A stretch of 64,000 nucleotides of DNA. Origin: Methylacidiphilales bacterium. Its GTDB lineage: Bacteria; Verrucomicrobiota; Verrucomicrobiia; Methylacidiphilales; UBA1321. Made by a program: the position numbers and the translations under genes. Of this stretch, positions 29,201 to 36,656 are shown in pieces (the stretch's first letter is position 1; each line of letters starts with the position of its first letter). The notes under the pieces are model-generated. The model ran no database searches. It saw nothing but the letters and a program-made list of their open reading frames with translations, and was not told the origin of the DNA. Location of the stretch: positions 1-64,000 of the forward strand of contig JAMFSY010000074.1 of the NCBI GenBank assembly GCA_026225555.1. The letters run 5' to 3'.

Positions 29201-29404
29201 ACGATAACGATCCTCAGTCTGGCGGAGCTTTTCCTGAACCTCAGGCGATGAAGCCAGCGGCGCGATCGTCCCGTCTTCCGGTGAAATCGGCGCGATGATT
29301 TCCATTCCTATCTCCCCAGGACCTTCCATGCTTAAGGAATGGCTTTTACCGCCATACCACGGATCAGGATGAGGATTCGCAATCACAGTTAAATTATCAC
29401 GCAA
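26261..29404 (-). CDS. Hybrid histidine kinase with PAS and GAF domains
   Basis: A 1047-residue cytoplasmic sensor: PAS (about 65-185), PAS (about 190-305), a linker, GAF (about 385-530, with VSFCAHAINQ and IRFYAGSPLVAPDG, the bilin/free-ligand GAF subtype), and PAS (about 575-690). HisKA follows with His in GGFAHDLNN, HATPase with NLCLNARDAMP and GTGLGLS, and a receiver with Asp in VLTDMMMPVMDG. The listed start is a TTG at 29404; ATG 29329 is equally possible and would trim 25 residues that show no homology. The kinase core is nearly the same as in the kinase at 3308. The signal sensed is unknown. Confidence 0.92.
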   Translation of the reverse strand: MRDNLTVIANPHPDPWYGGKSHSLSMEGPGEIGMEIIAPISPEDGTIAPLASSPEVQEKLRQTEDRYRSLASATTQLVWTATPDGKVSGELPGWQKFTGQSLEEIQHDGWSKALHAEDEDHVVKAWAEAVRNQTDYNTGYRLRRHDGVYRDFVVHGVPVRREDGGVHEWVGCCMDITEQKRADESLKLFRALIDQSSDAIEVIDPQTGRLIDVNETAGQRLGYSREEMLSMSIPDLEVAAVTPASLVNHLEEIKKVGFKLVLGRHRRKDGSTFPIEVSVKYIHLDRDYLVAVIRDITERTLAEEKIASQLHELQFWRESTLGREDRLGCLKQEVNEALQRAGEPVRYSDPKAEEKKLPIGPQAEEGEQERLRTLRGYHVLDSSAEKDFDDIVALAAEICGTPIALVSLVDENRQWFKASFGLAVTETSREVSFCAHAINQLDLLVVPDARLDNRFANNPLVTGDMGIRFYAGSPLVAPDGKVLGTLCVIDSKPRQITVAQAKWLSVLSRHVMALLDLREQGRETARSNQALLSILEDERQARAAIRESEEQIAEQASFLDKAQDAIVVRDLTGKILFWNKGAERMYGWPRSEVLGRNMHGAIYGDSRKFEEINDLILSKGEWQGELQHFTKDRLEIIVEAHFTLIRDQKGQPKSVLAINTDITEKKKIGTHFLRAQRMESIGTLAGGFAHDLNNILSPIMLSIEVLQKTSDNPQTESILQTIAASAQRGAEIVRQVLSFTEGVEGERIEIDSRDLLKDLERITRDTFPKDIRLKFSVAKETWKILGDPTQMHQVLLNLCLNARDAMPNGGTLTLEAENCVLEEQYAVMNIQAKAGRYVKFAVVDSGRGMPPEVIEKIFEPFFTTKDLDDGTGLGLSTVMAIVKSHGGSISVTSEPRKGTTFNVYLPAMEALSKGRKEQAETSPSLQGNGETILVVDDEASILTITSQTLQSSGYQVLTATDGADAVSVYAEHQDKIAVVLTDMMMPVMDGPTMIHALLEINPSVKIIAVSGFNKNVKAPRPEVKYFLNKPCTSATLLKTLRMTLEEA

Positions 29405-29753
29405 AGCGAGACCTCAACCATGAAGCTCGATCAGATAGTCTCTCTATCGGCTCCGGAGGCTAAAACCTAAGGAATCAATGAACCCATATCGATAAAATTA
29501 GAGGCCTTGGATAATTATTGGCTCTTGAGGCGAAAGCCCGGCCGTGGATATTAATGAGATTATTCTTCTCGCTCCCGGTGTGCCTCTGAAAATCAAGAAA
29601 ACTCCGGAACTACTCGGGAACTATTTCCTCTAACTCTTTGGTATAACTTTTGGTGTCATTTGTGCCCAATAGATTTGGATATTTCCAATTTCCATTTGCA
29701 TTTTTTTGGTTAAGGAAAGGTTGTGGTGGATAACAACAAAAGAAAGGCGACAC
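29405..29753. other. Intergenic region, no gene seen
   Basis: About 350 bp between the divergent hybrid kinase and the broken hydrolase. It holds short A+T-rich stretches suited to promoters (around 29480-29510 and 29690-29710) but no convincing open frame, repeat or terminator. Purine-rich AAAGAAAGG (29739-29747) before ATG 29754 is a plausible old ribosome-binding site for the hydrolase. Confidence 0.5.
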
Positions 29754-30010
29754 ATGAACACGATCACAGTGAAAGACGGCACGCAGATTTTCTACAAGAT
29801 TGGGTACCGGGCAGCCTCTCTTTTTCCATCACGGCTGGCCCCTCTCGGCTGATGATTGGGATTCGCAGATGATGTTCTTTCTCGCGAAAGGTTACAGGGT
29901 AATCGCCCATGATCATCGAGGGCAGGGCCGTTCCACACAGACGGCGAAGGGACACGACATGGACACCTACGCCGCCGAACTTGTGATAGTTTTGGTCACA
30001 CTATTTCTCA
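29754..30010 (+). pseudogene. Broken alpha/beta hydrolase (chloroperoxidase-like), truncated
   Basis: From ATG 29754 the frame reads [15 protein letters not shown], then shifts by two bases near 29796-29808. Family members read YKDWGTGQP here, and two single-G losses explain the change. The second frame then gives [20 protein letters not shown] and [20 protein letters not shown], classic for the arylesterase/non-haem chloroperoxidase group. Homology stops at about 29985, before the nucleophile elbow. The catalytic Ser, Asp and His regions are all missing and the fragment runs into the 3' end of the DUF2071 gene. It is clearly non-functional; a deletion joined the two genes. Confidence 0.85.
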
Positions 30011-30781
30011 TTACGGGTTCGTAGTAAGAAAAGATCGGTCGGCGGACAAATATAGGTCAGGACGGCTATGCCATTCGTGCGCGACATCGCGCATGAGCAG
30101 CGCGCAGTCGAGTTCGACTGTGCCTTCGGGGAATCTGGCTCTATCGGAGAAAAAGCATGAAACAGCTTTGCGAATCTGCAATGGCTCGATGGTCCAATCG
30201 AGGGTCTTGAGTTCCATTCCATGGTAATGCTCGGGTTCATTGGTTGCTGAGTACCCCGTGGCGCCAAGGGAGAAGAAATTCGTGGCCTCGGTCAGGTTCG
30301 GGAAAATGCTGGTCGATGGAAGGGCTGCGGTCGTCTCGCCTTCAAACGCGGCCTCGACTCCCCCGTCTTCTCGAACGATCTCGATGGAGACCGAATCCAG
30401 CGTTTCCTCCACTTCGAATCGGCTGCGGTTGAAAATTCCTGGAAATACCGTTCCGCCCAGCGTCTTGTTGAACCAGGAGTTTGTGTCGCGCCGCGGGATG
30501 TAGACGCCATCCATTTCTTTGCCGTCCTGATTCCACGAGACAGCAATGCGGTGAGCAGCGTTCTCGGAACCCAAGCCTATCAAAGCCGGCACCCCCAAAG
30601 GACGAAGACCCTTGAAACGAATCATGCAAACGCCCCCGACGCCCCAGCCAGCATAGGTCTTTGGACGGTATGGCTCAGGCAACGCCTGGGCCAGAACATC
30701 AGGATTGATGTGGTAGTTGAAGTCGTGAGCCGTACTGAATTCATTCGCCGGGAACGCGAGATCGATCAAAGGACGCTTCAT
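30011..30781 (-). CDS. DUF2071 (YqjF-like) protein
   Basis: A 256-residue protein of the acetoacetate-decarboxylase-like DUF2071 group. Supporting motifs are [52 protein letters not shown] and [20 protein letters not shown] choose ATG 30781; the open frame continues upstream to 30895 but without family resemblance. No biochemical role is established for the family. It may be cargo of the accessory region, and its 3' end abuts the broken hydrolase. Confidence 0.78.
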   Translation of the reverse strand: MKRPLIDLAFPANEFSTAHDFNYHINPDVLAQALPEPYRPKTYAGWGVGGVCMIRFKGLRPLGVPALIGLGSENAAHRIAVSWNQDGKEMDGVYIPRRDTNSWFNKTLGGTVFPGIFNRSRFEVEETLDSVSIEIVREDGGVEAAFEGETTAALPSTSIFPNLTEATNFFSLGATGYSATNEPEHYHGMELKTLDWTIEPLQIRKAVSCFFSDRARFPEGTVELDCALLMRDVAHEWHSRPDLYLSADRSFLTTNP

Positions 30782-30894
30782 AAAAGCGCTTCCGTTGCCT
30801 TGGGAAATGCTCAATTGTCGCTCCAGTCTTCCAAGGAAGCCCTCTTGCTCCTTAGAAACCGGAAAGCAGCTGATCTTCTGGAACAGAGCCTTCA

Positions 30895-31051
30895 TTTCGT
30901 AACCGAACTCAAATGGAGTCTCCGCGCCAGGTATGAAGAAATGATGGGGGCTGACGCCGCTGCAAAGATATTCGAGTTTTACGAAGAGTCTTTCTCTCCA
31001 GACGCCTTAACGAAAACAATCAAAAAAAGGAAACTCCGTGCTTTTCAATGA
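30895..31051 (+). pseudogene. Possible C-terminal remnant or tiny coding sequence
   Basis: This frame reads about 50 residues with natural composition (RYEEMMGADAAAKIFEFYEE, then ALTKTIKKRKLRAFQ) before a TGA that overlaps the next gene's start region. The only in-frame ATG (30940) would give 36 residues. The frame continues open upstream but antisense to the DUF2071 gene. It may be the tail of a lost gene that was translationally coupled to the coiled-coil gene. The family is not recognised. Confidence 0.25.
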
Positions 31052-31511
31052 ACTTTCAGAATTTGAACAAATGGCGCAACGCAACGCCGCCAAACGCCAG
31101 CATCTTCTTTCCAGTTCGCCGAGCATTTTGACGAGTCTTAGCCAACTCTTAGCTAAGAAAGAGCAAGCGACACAGTCGCTTGAAGACGCCGAGAGGGAAG
31201 AGGCCAGATTATTGGAACTACAGCGCCATTATAATCGATTGCTCTCGGAGAAGGCTGATCTCGTTGGACAGGTGGAGCGAGCTGAAAATTACGCACCGGA
31301 TCTCGAACACGGCATCCGGGGTTGGCAGCAAGTGATTTTGGATTATTTATTCGCCCATGAAGCGCACGCGCTTGACAAGTCTGGGCATGCCGCCGGTCAA
31401 ATCACTTTGTTAAGAGCGCGGCTGGAAGTACTCCCGACGGCTATGAAGGCCTTGAGGGCACGGCTCGGCGCCGTAAAAGCCGAAATCGCAGCGATTGAGA
31501 AAAAACTTTAA
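31038..31511 (+). CDS. Small coiled-coil protein, unknown function
   Basis: A 157-residue charged helical protein. It has heptad-like stretches at about 30-85 (LLAKKEQATQSLEDAEREEA) and at about 120-157 (RARLEVLPTAMKALRARLGA, ending IAAIEKKL). The GTG start at 31038 is preceded by AAAGGAAA at 6-8 bases and overlaps the previous frame; ATG 31071 is an alternative. No family is recognised. The heptads would suit a phage accessory or DNA-associated protein, but nothing proves it. Confidence 0.5.
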   Translation: MLFNELSEFEQMAQRNAAKRQHLLSSSPSILTSLSQLLAKKEQATQSLEDAEREEARLLELQRHYNRLLSEKADLVGQVERAENYAPDLEHGIRGWQQVILDYLFAHEAHALDKSGHAAGQITLLRARLEVLPTAMKALRARLGAVKAEIAAIEKKL

Positions 31512-31925
31512 ATGCTTCGAGAACGGGTTCGGATTTCCCGTTCTGGATACATAAAACGTGCATCATGAATTTCGATCCTCACGTCCGCCCGGGTACGCCA
31601 GAGGGATTTATTATCGGCTGCCGCATTTACAAAAGTATTGGCATGGAAGGACGGAAGGACAGGGGTAAGAGAGTAGAGAAAGCAACGGTCAGGAAATTGG
31701 ATGGCCAGAGCCAAACAACGCCAGACGTGTAAAAGGTCAGGAGTCTTCTACGACAACACTTCCTTCGCAGGTTCCGTCCAGCACCCACTTTTCCGATGAA
31801 TATATTAGAACGGAGCTTTACACACACACTTTCCAATTTTGGACGACTGAGGAAAATTCGAACGAGAAAAGATTCCCGGTAAAGGGAGAAATTTTGATAC
31901 GCAGCCGAAACACTTTTCGGACTTG
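31512..31925. other. Gap with no firm gene
   Basis: 414 bp without a convincing gene. A 55-codon plus-strand frame (ATG 31565 to TAA 31732) and longer minus-strand frames exist, but none has family resemblance, a good ribosome-binding site or consistent codon use. It marks the shift to A+T-richer accessory DNA. Confidence 0.4.
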
Positions 31926-32765
31926 CTACCTGTTCTTTACCCAAATTCCCATGAGTCCGGAGCCGCCTACCTCATTTCCATTGTAGTCGGTGATGCGCAC
32001 CGCAGCAGGATCATCATTCGTCTCAGTATGAACTGCGCTCCATATTTTTTCGAAATCCTGGGCAGTCTGTAAACGTGTCTGATAGGACATAACGTGAAAG
32101 ACATTCGAAACAACAATCGTGACCCAATTATTTCGAACAGAAACCGATTTCACGATGGAACTGTCAAAGCCAACTTGTTCCAAGCCCGCGATAAAGGCTT
32201 CTTTTTCTTTTACCAATCGCTCGGCGTCGGCTTGAGCTTGAGCACTGACCTTAGCGGCGTCGGCTATCTGTGCAGCGTTGGCTGACGTAAGTTCAGTTTC
32301 TGTTTTTCGATAAGCATCAGCCAAAACTGGATCAAATCCGTAAATTTTTCGAATGTCAGGTGGCACTCCGTTATTCCTGAATTTCTCAAAAGGGATAGTG
32401 CCGCCGCCTCCGTCGTAGAACAAGGTCACACCGGCCGGATCGACTTTCGTAACCATGACGTTTACGAGGGAAGTACCATCGGCCAAGGTAATCATGCCAT
32501 AATTGTCATGGACAGGGTGAACGAATGTATTCAACGAGGCTGTGTCAGGTTGCGGCTGGATTGGAGTGGGTGGAGGAGAAGTCTCAGGCGCTGGAGCAGT
32601 CGCGGGGGAGGCAGGCAATGAAACCGAGGTGGGGCTACTGGTAACCTGCTGGTTTGTTGGTGCTTCGGGCTTTAGATGTTCCCAGAAAAACACGCCACCT
32701 ATGGCGATTGCGATGAAAATTAGGCCAGAGCAACCTCCACTATTCGATTTTCGACTGTCACCCAT
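31926..32765 (-). CDS. Membrane-anchored protein of unknown function
   Basis: A 279-residue protein starting at ATG 32765 (MGDSRKSNSGGCSG). One N-terminal membrane segment (LIFIAIAIGGVFFW, about 15-29) is followed by a Pro/Thr/Ser-rich linker (about 35-75). Next comes a small domain with DGTSLVNVMVTKVDPAGVTL, then an Ala/Glu-rich helix (about 150-195) and a C-terminal alpha/beta part. The central motif resembles short Verrucomicrobia-type proteins with a SHD1-like fold, but the match is weak. It is probably an envelope protein exposed outside the cytoplasm. It is divergent from the XRE regulator at 32855. Confidence 0.6.
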   Translation of the reverse strand: MGDSRKSNSGGCSGLIFIAIAIGGVFFWEHLKPEAPTNQQVTSSPTSVSLPASPATAPAPETSPPPTPIQPQPDTASLNTFVHPVHDNYGMITLADGTSLVNVMVTKVDPAGVTLFYDGGGGTIPFEKFRNNGVPPDIRKIYGFDPVLADAYRKTETELTSANAAQIADAAKVSAQAQADAERLVKEKEAFIAGLEQVGFDSSIVKSVSVRNNWVTIVVSNVFHVMSYQTRLQTAQDFEKIWSAVHTETNDDPAAVRITDYNGNEVGGSGLMGIWVKNR

Positions 32766-32854
32766 AATTCGGCTCCTTATGCGAGGCCGTAGACAACGGT
32801 CAGCCCCGCAAGCTTGTCCCATATGTGGTTCAAGTTTTCAATAAAAATCCGTGA

Positions 32855-33067
32855 GTGGCCAAAGCTATCACTTACGAACGCCAATTAGGAGATTACCTGC
32901 GCAAAGCGAGAGGTGACAAAACTTTCCGAAGTTTTGCCCCAAAGCTGGGCATATCGGCGTCATCTCTCCAACGCCTTGAGCGAGCAGAACAAAATGTAAC
33001 TCTGCGAACAGTGCAACAGATTACCCGACATCTACGGGTTTCGATTGGGGACATCCTTAGAGGGTAA
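32855..33067 (+). CDS. Small XRE-family helix-turn-helix regulator
   Basis: A 70-residue single-domain DNA-binding protein from a GTG start (VAKAITYERQLGDYLRKARG). The helix-turn-helix is at about 24-58: TFRSFAPKLGISASSLQRLE, then TLRTVQQITRHLRVSIGDIL. It is typical of regulators of mobile or defence modules. It precedes the DUF2971 gene by 107 bp on the same strand and is divergent from the membrane protein at 31926, so it could control either. Confidence 0.8.
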   Translation: MAKAITYERQLGDYLRKARGDKTFRSFAPKLGISASSLQRLERAEQNVTLRTVQQITRHLRVSIGDILRG

Positions 33068-33174
33068 AGCGTTGCTGTTGGAAGGGTCTTAAGGCCAACA
33101 TTGTGAAAACGTTTGGCAAAGGAGAGTGGGGAGCAATACTTCTGCTACAATAACGCTGATGAGGAGACACCGCG

Positions 33175-34193
33175 ATGATTGAAAAGAGTCAGGAGAAAAA
33201 TATTAATTGGAGCGAGATAGAAAGAGAAATTAAGCTAGCTAATATTTTTTGGCCCTATGGGATAAAGCAGCGTAGTAAACTCTACGGAAATCCTAAGATC
33301 AGGGAAAATCCGATTGCGCATTTTGTTCATTACACTTCTGCGGAATCGGCGCTTCGGATTATTGGAAGTAAACGTGTCTGGATGCGAAACGCTACATGTA
33401 TGGCCGACTATCGAGAGGTTCAGCACGGCTTTGACATCCTACAGAATTATTTCGCCGACAAAACAAGATTACAAGTTTTTACCGACGCATTTGATGCTCA
33501 TTTTCAAGGCGCGGCTCTTGAGGCGATAAATCGCTTTAATCAGCATTGGAACGATATCAGGTTTAATACCTATATCACGTCAATATCGGAGCATGACCAA
33601 AGCGAGAATGTCCATGGACGTCTGTCAATGTGGCGAGCTTTTGGCGGCGGCACGGCCCGAGTCGCAATCGTAATTAAAATTCCTTGGATAATGGAGTCAG
33701 GTAATCCGTTGAACCTTGTCTTTAGTCCAATAGCATACCTATCCGAAAACGATGTTCACAAAGAAATGGATGATGTGAGTGAAAGCCTGAAGTCCAATGC
33801 ATCTTTTATCAGTTCGCTAAATCGTGAAGAAATTATTGGTGCTGTATTTCATATGCTTCTAAGTAGGGTGGCTTGCCTAAAACATGAAGGCTTTCGCGAG
33901 GAGAGAGAGTGGAGAATACTTCATGCCCCTAACCGTAATCCATCACCGCTAATGGAGCGATCTTCGGAAATCATTGGAGGGATTCCCCAAACTGTTTTTA
34001 AGATACCTTTGGAAAAAAAGGTTCATCAGATAATAGTGACTTTGAAATCACCCGCCTCTTCGACCGACTAATTATAGGTCCTTCCTCCTACCCATGGGCA
34101 ATGTACGAAGCTTTTGTAAACGTACTTCATGAGGCAGGCATAACTGACGCTAAGGATCGGGTGTTTACATCAAATATTCCGATCCGTGCCTAA
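33175..34193 (+). pseudogene. DUF2971 protein gene with a frameshift near its 3' end
   Basis: The first frame (33175-34071, 298 residues) has the DUF2971 N-terminal signature FVHYTSAESALRIIGSKRVW with NATCMADYREVQHG, and the later GFREEREWRI box. It then ends KVHQIIVTLKSPASSTD. Just after HQII the next frame instead reads DFEITRLFDRLIIGPSSYP, followed by WAMYEAFVNVLHEAG and SNIPIRA, the normal C-terminus of the family, stopping at 34193. One lost base near 34033-34040 explains it. DUF2971 proteins are frequent in defence islands but their activity is not settled. It could be a real mutation or a sequencing error. Confidence 0.8.
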
Positions 34194-34201
34194 ATGATTA
34201 C

Positions 34202-34762
34202 TTAGTCTTCTGAAGCCGCTCGAAGCTGCCATTCGTTAGTTCTTAACTTGCGTTGAATGGATCTTATCACTTTATTTTCGAGATCCTCCCAGCTTTCTTC
34301 AAATTCTCCACGATCTTGTTCGCAGTGTTCGCAGTAGAATCCAATTCGATCAACAGCAGTAAATGAGCTTCGATTTTGAGGGTTAACCTGCATCGAACAT
34401 TTGGGACAAAAGCATGCAAGACTTGCAATATCGTGTCCGTAGTAATTCCAGTGCCAAATAAGTCCGAAAAATTCATCAGTGATGTAACCTCTCCAGTCAG
34501 GCTTGGATGAAGTCCCGCGTAAGAGTTTCAGGCCAATAAAAAGCACGAGCGCCGCGCAAAGCATAAAAACGGTCATCATCCACCCCGAGATTGAATGATC
34601 CGAGATGCTCCAGAGATAAAATGACGTAACGCATTTTGCCAAGAAGGACCACGCGCCTGGAATTAGTGATACGATTAGCGGAGTGACAATCGCTGCGACC
34701 AAAGAACCAATTATGTTAGTTCTGATAGGATGCGGATCGGGAGATGCCTGCTTCTTGCTCAT
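34202..34762 (-). CDS. Two-TM protein with a cytoplasmic zinc ribbon
   Basis: A 186-residue protein. It has two membrane segments (IIGSLVAAIVTPLIVSLIPG, about 18-40, and WMMTVFMLCAALVLFIGLKL, about 61-81). A putative zinc ribbon follows with paired cysteines (CFCPKCSMQV near 120 and FYCEHCEQD near 143), then an acidic/basic helix. No named family is recognised. Its start overlaps the AbiTii gene stop by four bases, so the two proteins are made together and may act together: a membrane partner beside an AbiTii sensor/effector fits an abortive-infection pair, which is inference. Confidence 0.7.
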   Translation of the reverse strand: MSKKQASPDPHPIRTNIIGSLVAAIVTPLIVSLIPGAWSFLAKCVTSFYLWSISDHSISGWMMTVFMLCAALVLFIGLKLLRGTSSKPDWRGYITDEFFGLIWHWNYYGHDIASLACFCPKCSMQVNPQNRSSFTAVDRIGFYCEHCEQDRGEFEESWEDLENKVIRSIQRKLRTNEWQLRAASED

Positions 34763-35670
34763 AATCCATAAAATGCTTTCAGTGCTTCAGTCAGAATCCC
34801 TGCGGCGGTACCGACGCCAATTTCCCATGTCCCTTCGGCAGATTTTTGAACCATTTTTCCCAGCCATCTCGAGACCGATTTTCCAAGGCCAGACTGGGGT
34901 AGCTTACCATCTGCATTTAAAGCTGTTTTCAGCCCTTGAAGATCATCGGACTTGATACCTTGAGCTTCGAGATAACTGGTGAGACTTTTCAAATCGCCTT
35001 CGTTGACACTGACGGTCGCATTTTGATGAATATCATGCCCCGATGCAATATTTCCAACATTGCCAAAGATGTTTTGATGGAAAATTTGTGTTACCCGATC
35101 TTTAGGAACAGGAATAGAGTTCATCGGCGCCTCGCCCGCTTCGGGATTGGCTGATTCTATTTCAAGAACGAAATCGAGAATCCGGTTCCGAACAGTGCTT
35201 AAAATGGCTACGAGAAACGAAACATTCACTAACTGCCACGCTTGCATCAGATACATCCCATCGTAGATACTGTTTCCAAACAAAGGGCTAGTATCGGCTG
35301 GCCAAGAAAAACGGAGATATCCATGTTCTTCGTTGGCTCTTATTTGCTCCTTTATTGAACTGATGCCCTGTTCAAAATTAACGTGCGTGAGCAATTTGCG
35401 TAATCCTGCTGGGATACAGACTTCTGCGATGGGGGCATTTTGTAACTGCCTACCTCCAGGGCCGGAGAAATGCCCGAAACAAGAAGTATGCAGTTTTCGA
35501 TAATTGGGCAGATCAACTGTACCATTATAGCCATCTAACTCACATCGAACCCAATTTGTGAATTCTTCGTTTTTGAGGCGGGCTGCTAAAATCCTACACT
35601 TGCGTAGCAATGTCTCCAGATCGGAAGTTCCGTCTATGGATAAATTCTGAATTTCTTGTAATAGACTCAT
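34759..35670 (-). CDS. AbiTii-domain protein, putative phage defence
   Basis: A 303-residue protein. Its N-terminal ~200 residues match the AbiTii domain: SLLQEIQNLSIDGTSDLETL, RKCRILAARLKNEEFTNWV, then LDGYNGTVDLPNYRKL and GHFSGPGGRQLQNAPI. The middle has the glycine turn GNVGNIASGHDIHQNATV and then EGDLKSLTSYLEAQGIKSDDL. The end (GLGKSVSRWLGKMVQKSA, then a hydrophobic tail ILTEALKAFYGL) is typical of these proteins and may insert in membranes. AbiTii is linked by annotation to abortive phage infection; the mechanism is unknown. Its base composition is A+T-richer than the flanking housekeeping genes, consistent with transfer. Confidence 0.8.
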   Translation of the reverse strand: MSLLQEIQNLSIDGTSDLETLLRKCRILAARLKNEEFTNWVRCELDGYNGTVDLPNYRKLHTSCFGHFSGPGGRQLQNAPIAEVCIPAGLRKLLTHVNFEQGISSIKEQIRANEEHGYLRFSWPADTSPLFGNSIYDGMYLMQAWQLVNVSFLVAILSTVRNRILDFVLEIESANPEAGEAPMNSIPVPKDRVTQIFHQNIFGNVGNIASGHDIHQNATVSVNEGDLKSLTSYLEAQGIKSDDLQGLKTALNADGKLPQSGLGKSVSRWLGKMVQKSAEGTWEIGVGTAAGILTEALKAFYGL

Positions 35671-35964
35671 ACCGGATTCACGAGGCCGCTATTCAACGTG
35701 CCCCGATGATTGTCCCAATTCTACCATGATGGCCTGGAGAAATGGAGATCAATGCGTGGGCGGCCCTCTCACATTTGGGAAGGGTAATCAGGGAATCTTG
35801 GAATGTAAAAGCAAACGCAGTCCGTTCCCTGCGAATGCCAGGCCTTCTAAGACAGTCGCGACGGATGGAATCATCCCCTCTCAGAGCATCCACGAACACA
35901 TGGGCGCATAGCTAGCGGGGTTTGTCAGATAACTGTCAGAAAAAAGGATATTGGCCAACGGGAA
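35671..35964. other. Left flank of the transposon, no gene seen
   Basis: About 290 bp with no gene supported. A direct repeat pair TGTCAGA/TGTCAGA (35923-35929 and 35934-35940) lies 32 bp outside the transposon end. It has no partner at the right end and is unexplained. Confidence 0.4.
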
Positions 35965-35971
35965 GGGCTTA
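35965..35971. repeat. Target-site duplication, left copy (GGGCTTA)
   Basis: GGGCTTA directly precedes the TGTAGC terminus at 35972. The identical heptamer follows the GCTACA terminus at 56125-56131. A perfect 7-bp flank match at independently defined ends marks a transposition event that is not much decayed. Confidence 0.85.
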
Positions 35972-36042
35972 TGTAGCTAATCATAATACTTGGTGAGTAT
36001 CTCTCACATTACATGGTGAGTTATTCTCAGATAAGGTGACGG
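35972..36042 (+). repeat. Left transposon end: three transposase-site repeats, 23-bp period
   Basis: Sites start at 35981 (TCATAATACTTGGTGAGT), 36004 (TCACATTACATGGTGAGT) and 36027 (TCAGATAAGGTGACGG), each 23 bp apart. A weaker fourth candidate starts at 36052 (GCTTAATAACTTACG). The shared core is roughly CATAATA-x-TTGGYGA. The order and regular phase are as expected of adjacent transposase protomers on one helical face. Confidence 0.85.
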
Positions 36043-36059
36043 CTTGTTCCCGCTTAATA

Positions 36060-36108
36060 ACTTACGTCTCTCTGTGAGGGGCGTAGCCCCGAACAGAGAG
36101 ACGTAAGT
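36060..36108. repeat. Long perfect hairpin just inside the left end
   Basis: Arms ACTTACGTCTCTCTGT (36060-36075) and its exact complement (36093-36108) enclose a second stem GGGGC/GCCCC (36078-36082, 36086-36090) with a GTA loop, interrupted only by GA on each side. It may end leftward transcription from the gene at 36166 before it reaches the transposon end, although no T-tract follows on the minus strand. A structural DNA or RNA role is also possible. Confidence 0.75.
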
Positions 36109-36165
36109 CGCGCGCAAAAAAGATGGCGACCAGCACGAAGGCCAGTTCGGCGGACCCATTATTTA

Positions 36166-36624
36166 TCAACCCTGCTCTGACACCGCGTAGTAGTCCCGGT
36201 GCTCACTGCTCTCCGCTGAAACGAGCTTTAGCGCGAGCCCCCTCCGCTTCGCGATTGCTTCGAGTGCGGAAGCAGGCACGCCGACCGATTGAAAGCTGTG
36301 GCCGCAGTGGGCGATAATGCCGGTGAGATCCTTGCTTTGAAAAAACTCCGCTGGCCGCAGGCTCCGCAGGGTCGATTCCGCACCCTCCGCGTCCGCCTCC
36401 ATGCGGAAGAGTAAGGTCACCACCCAGTGCAGATGCGGATTGAACGCCGGAGCAGAAACTTCACGCGCTGTGAAAACGACCTCTTGCCCGGTGCGCGCGA
36501 TCGTGGCCACGCTGCCGGCATCGAAGAGCATGCACCAAAGATCCTCCGGTGCATCCCCCCGGTGCCCGAAGGCCACCAGCAACCCCTCGGCGCTGGTGGC
36601 CCTAATGTGAGTGAGTGTCTTCAC
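36166..36624 (-). CDS. Transposon-borne protein of unknown function
   Basis: A 152-residue soluble protein with no recognised family (MKTLTHIRATSAEGLLVAF at the start; FNPHLHWVVTLLFRMEADAE in the middle). It follows the AAA+ gene at 36657 by 32 bp on the same strand and is the outermost gene at the left end, so it may be the third gene of the first transposition module. No membrane segment or metal motif is visible. Confidence 0.65.
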   Translation of the reverse strand: MKTLTHIRATSAEGLLVAFGHRGDAPEDLWCMLFDAGSVATIARTGQEVVFTAREVSAPAFNPHLHWVVTLLFRMEADAEGAESTLRSLRPAEFFQSKDLTGIIAHCGHSFQSVGVPASALEAIAKRRGLALKLVSAESSEHRDYYAVSEQG

Positions 36625-36656
36625 TCCACCCTAAATACGGGGCGTACACCCCGAAG

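Noticed and set aside
30551-30894. Long plus-strand open frame antisense to DUF2071
   Set aside because: The opposite strand encodes a recognisable protein; this frame lacks homology until about 30895.
31627-31944. Minus-strand frame of 105 codons
   Set aside because: Composition is unlike neighbours, with many rare residues and no ribosome-binding site, and it overlaps the end of the membrane protein gene.
35923-35940. TGTCAGATAACTGTCAGA as the left end of the transposon
   Set aside because: It resembles TGTCA-type Tn7/Tn5053 termini, but no inverted partner exists at the right, whereas TGTAGC at 35972 has a mirror end, matching sites and a flank duplication.
35967-35971. A 5-bp target duplication as in Tn7
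   Set aside because: A 5-bp duplication (GCTTA) would require the two ends to be asymmetric by two bases; the symmetric TGTAGC ends fit a 7-bp duplication exactly.
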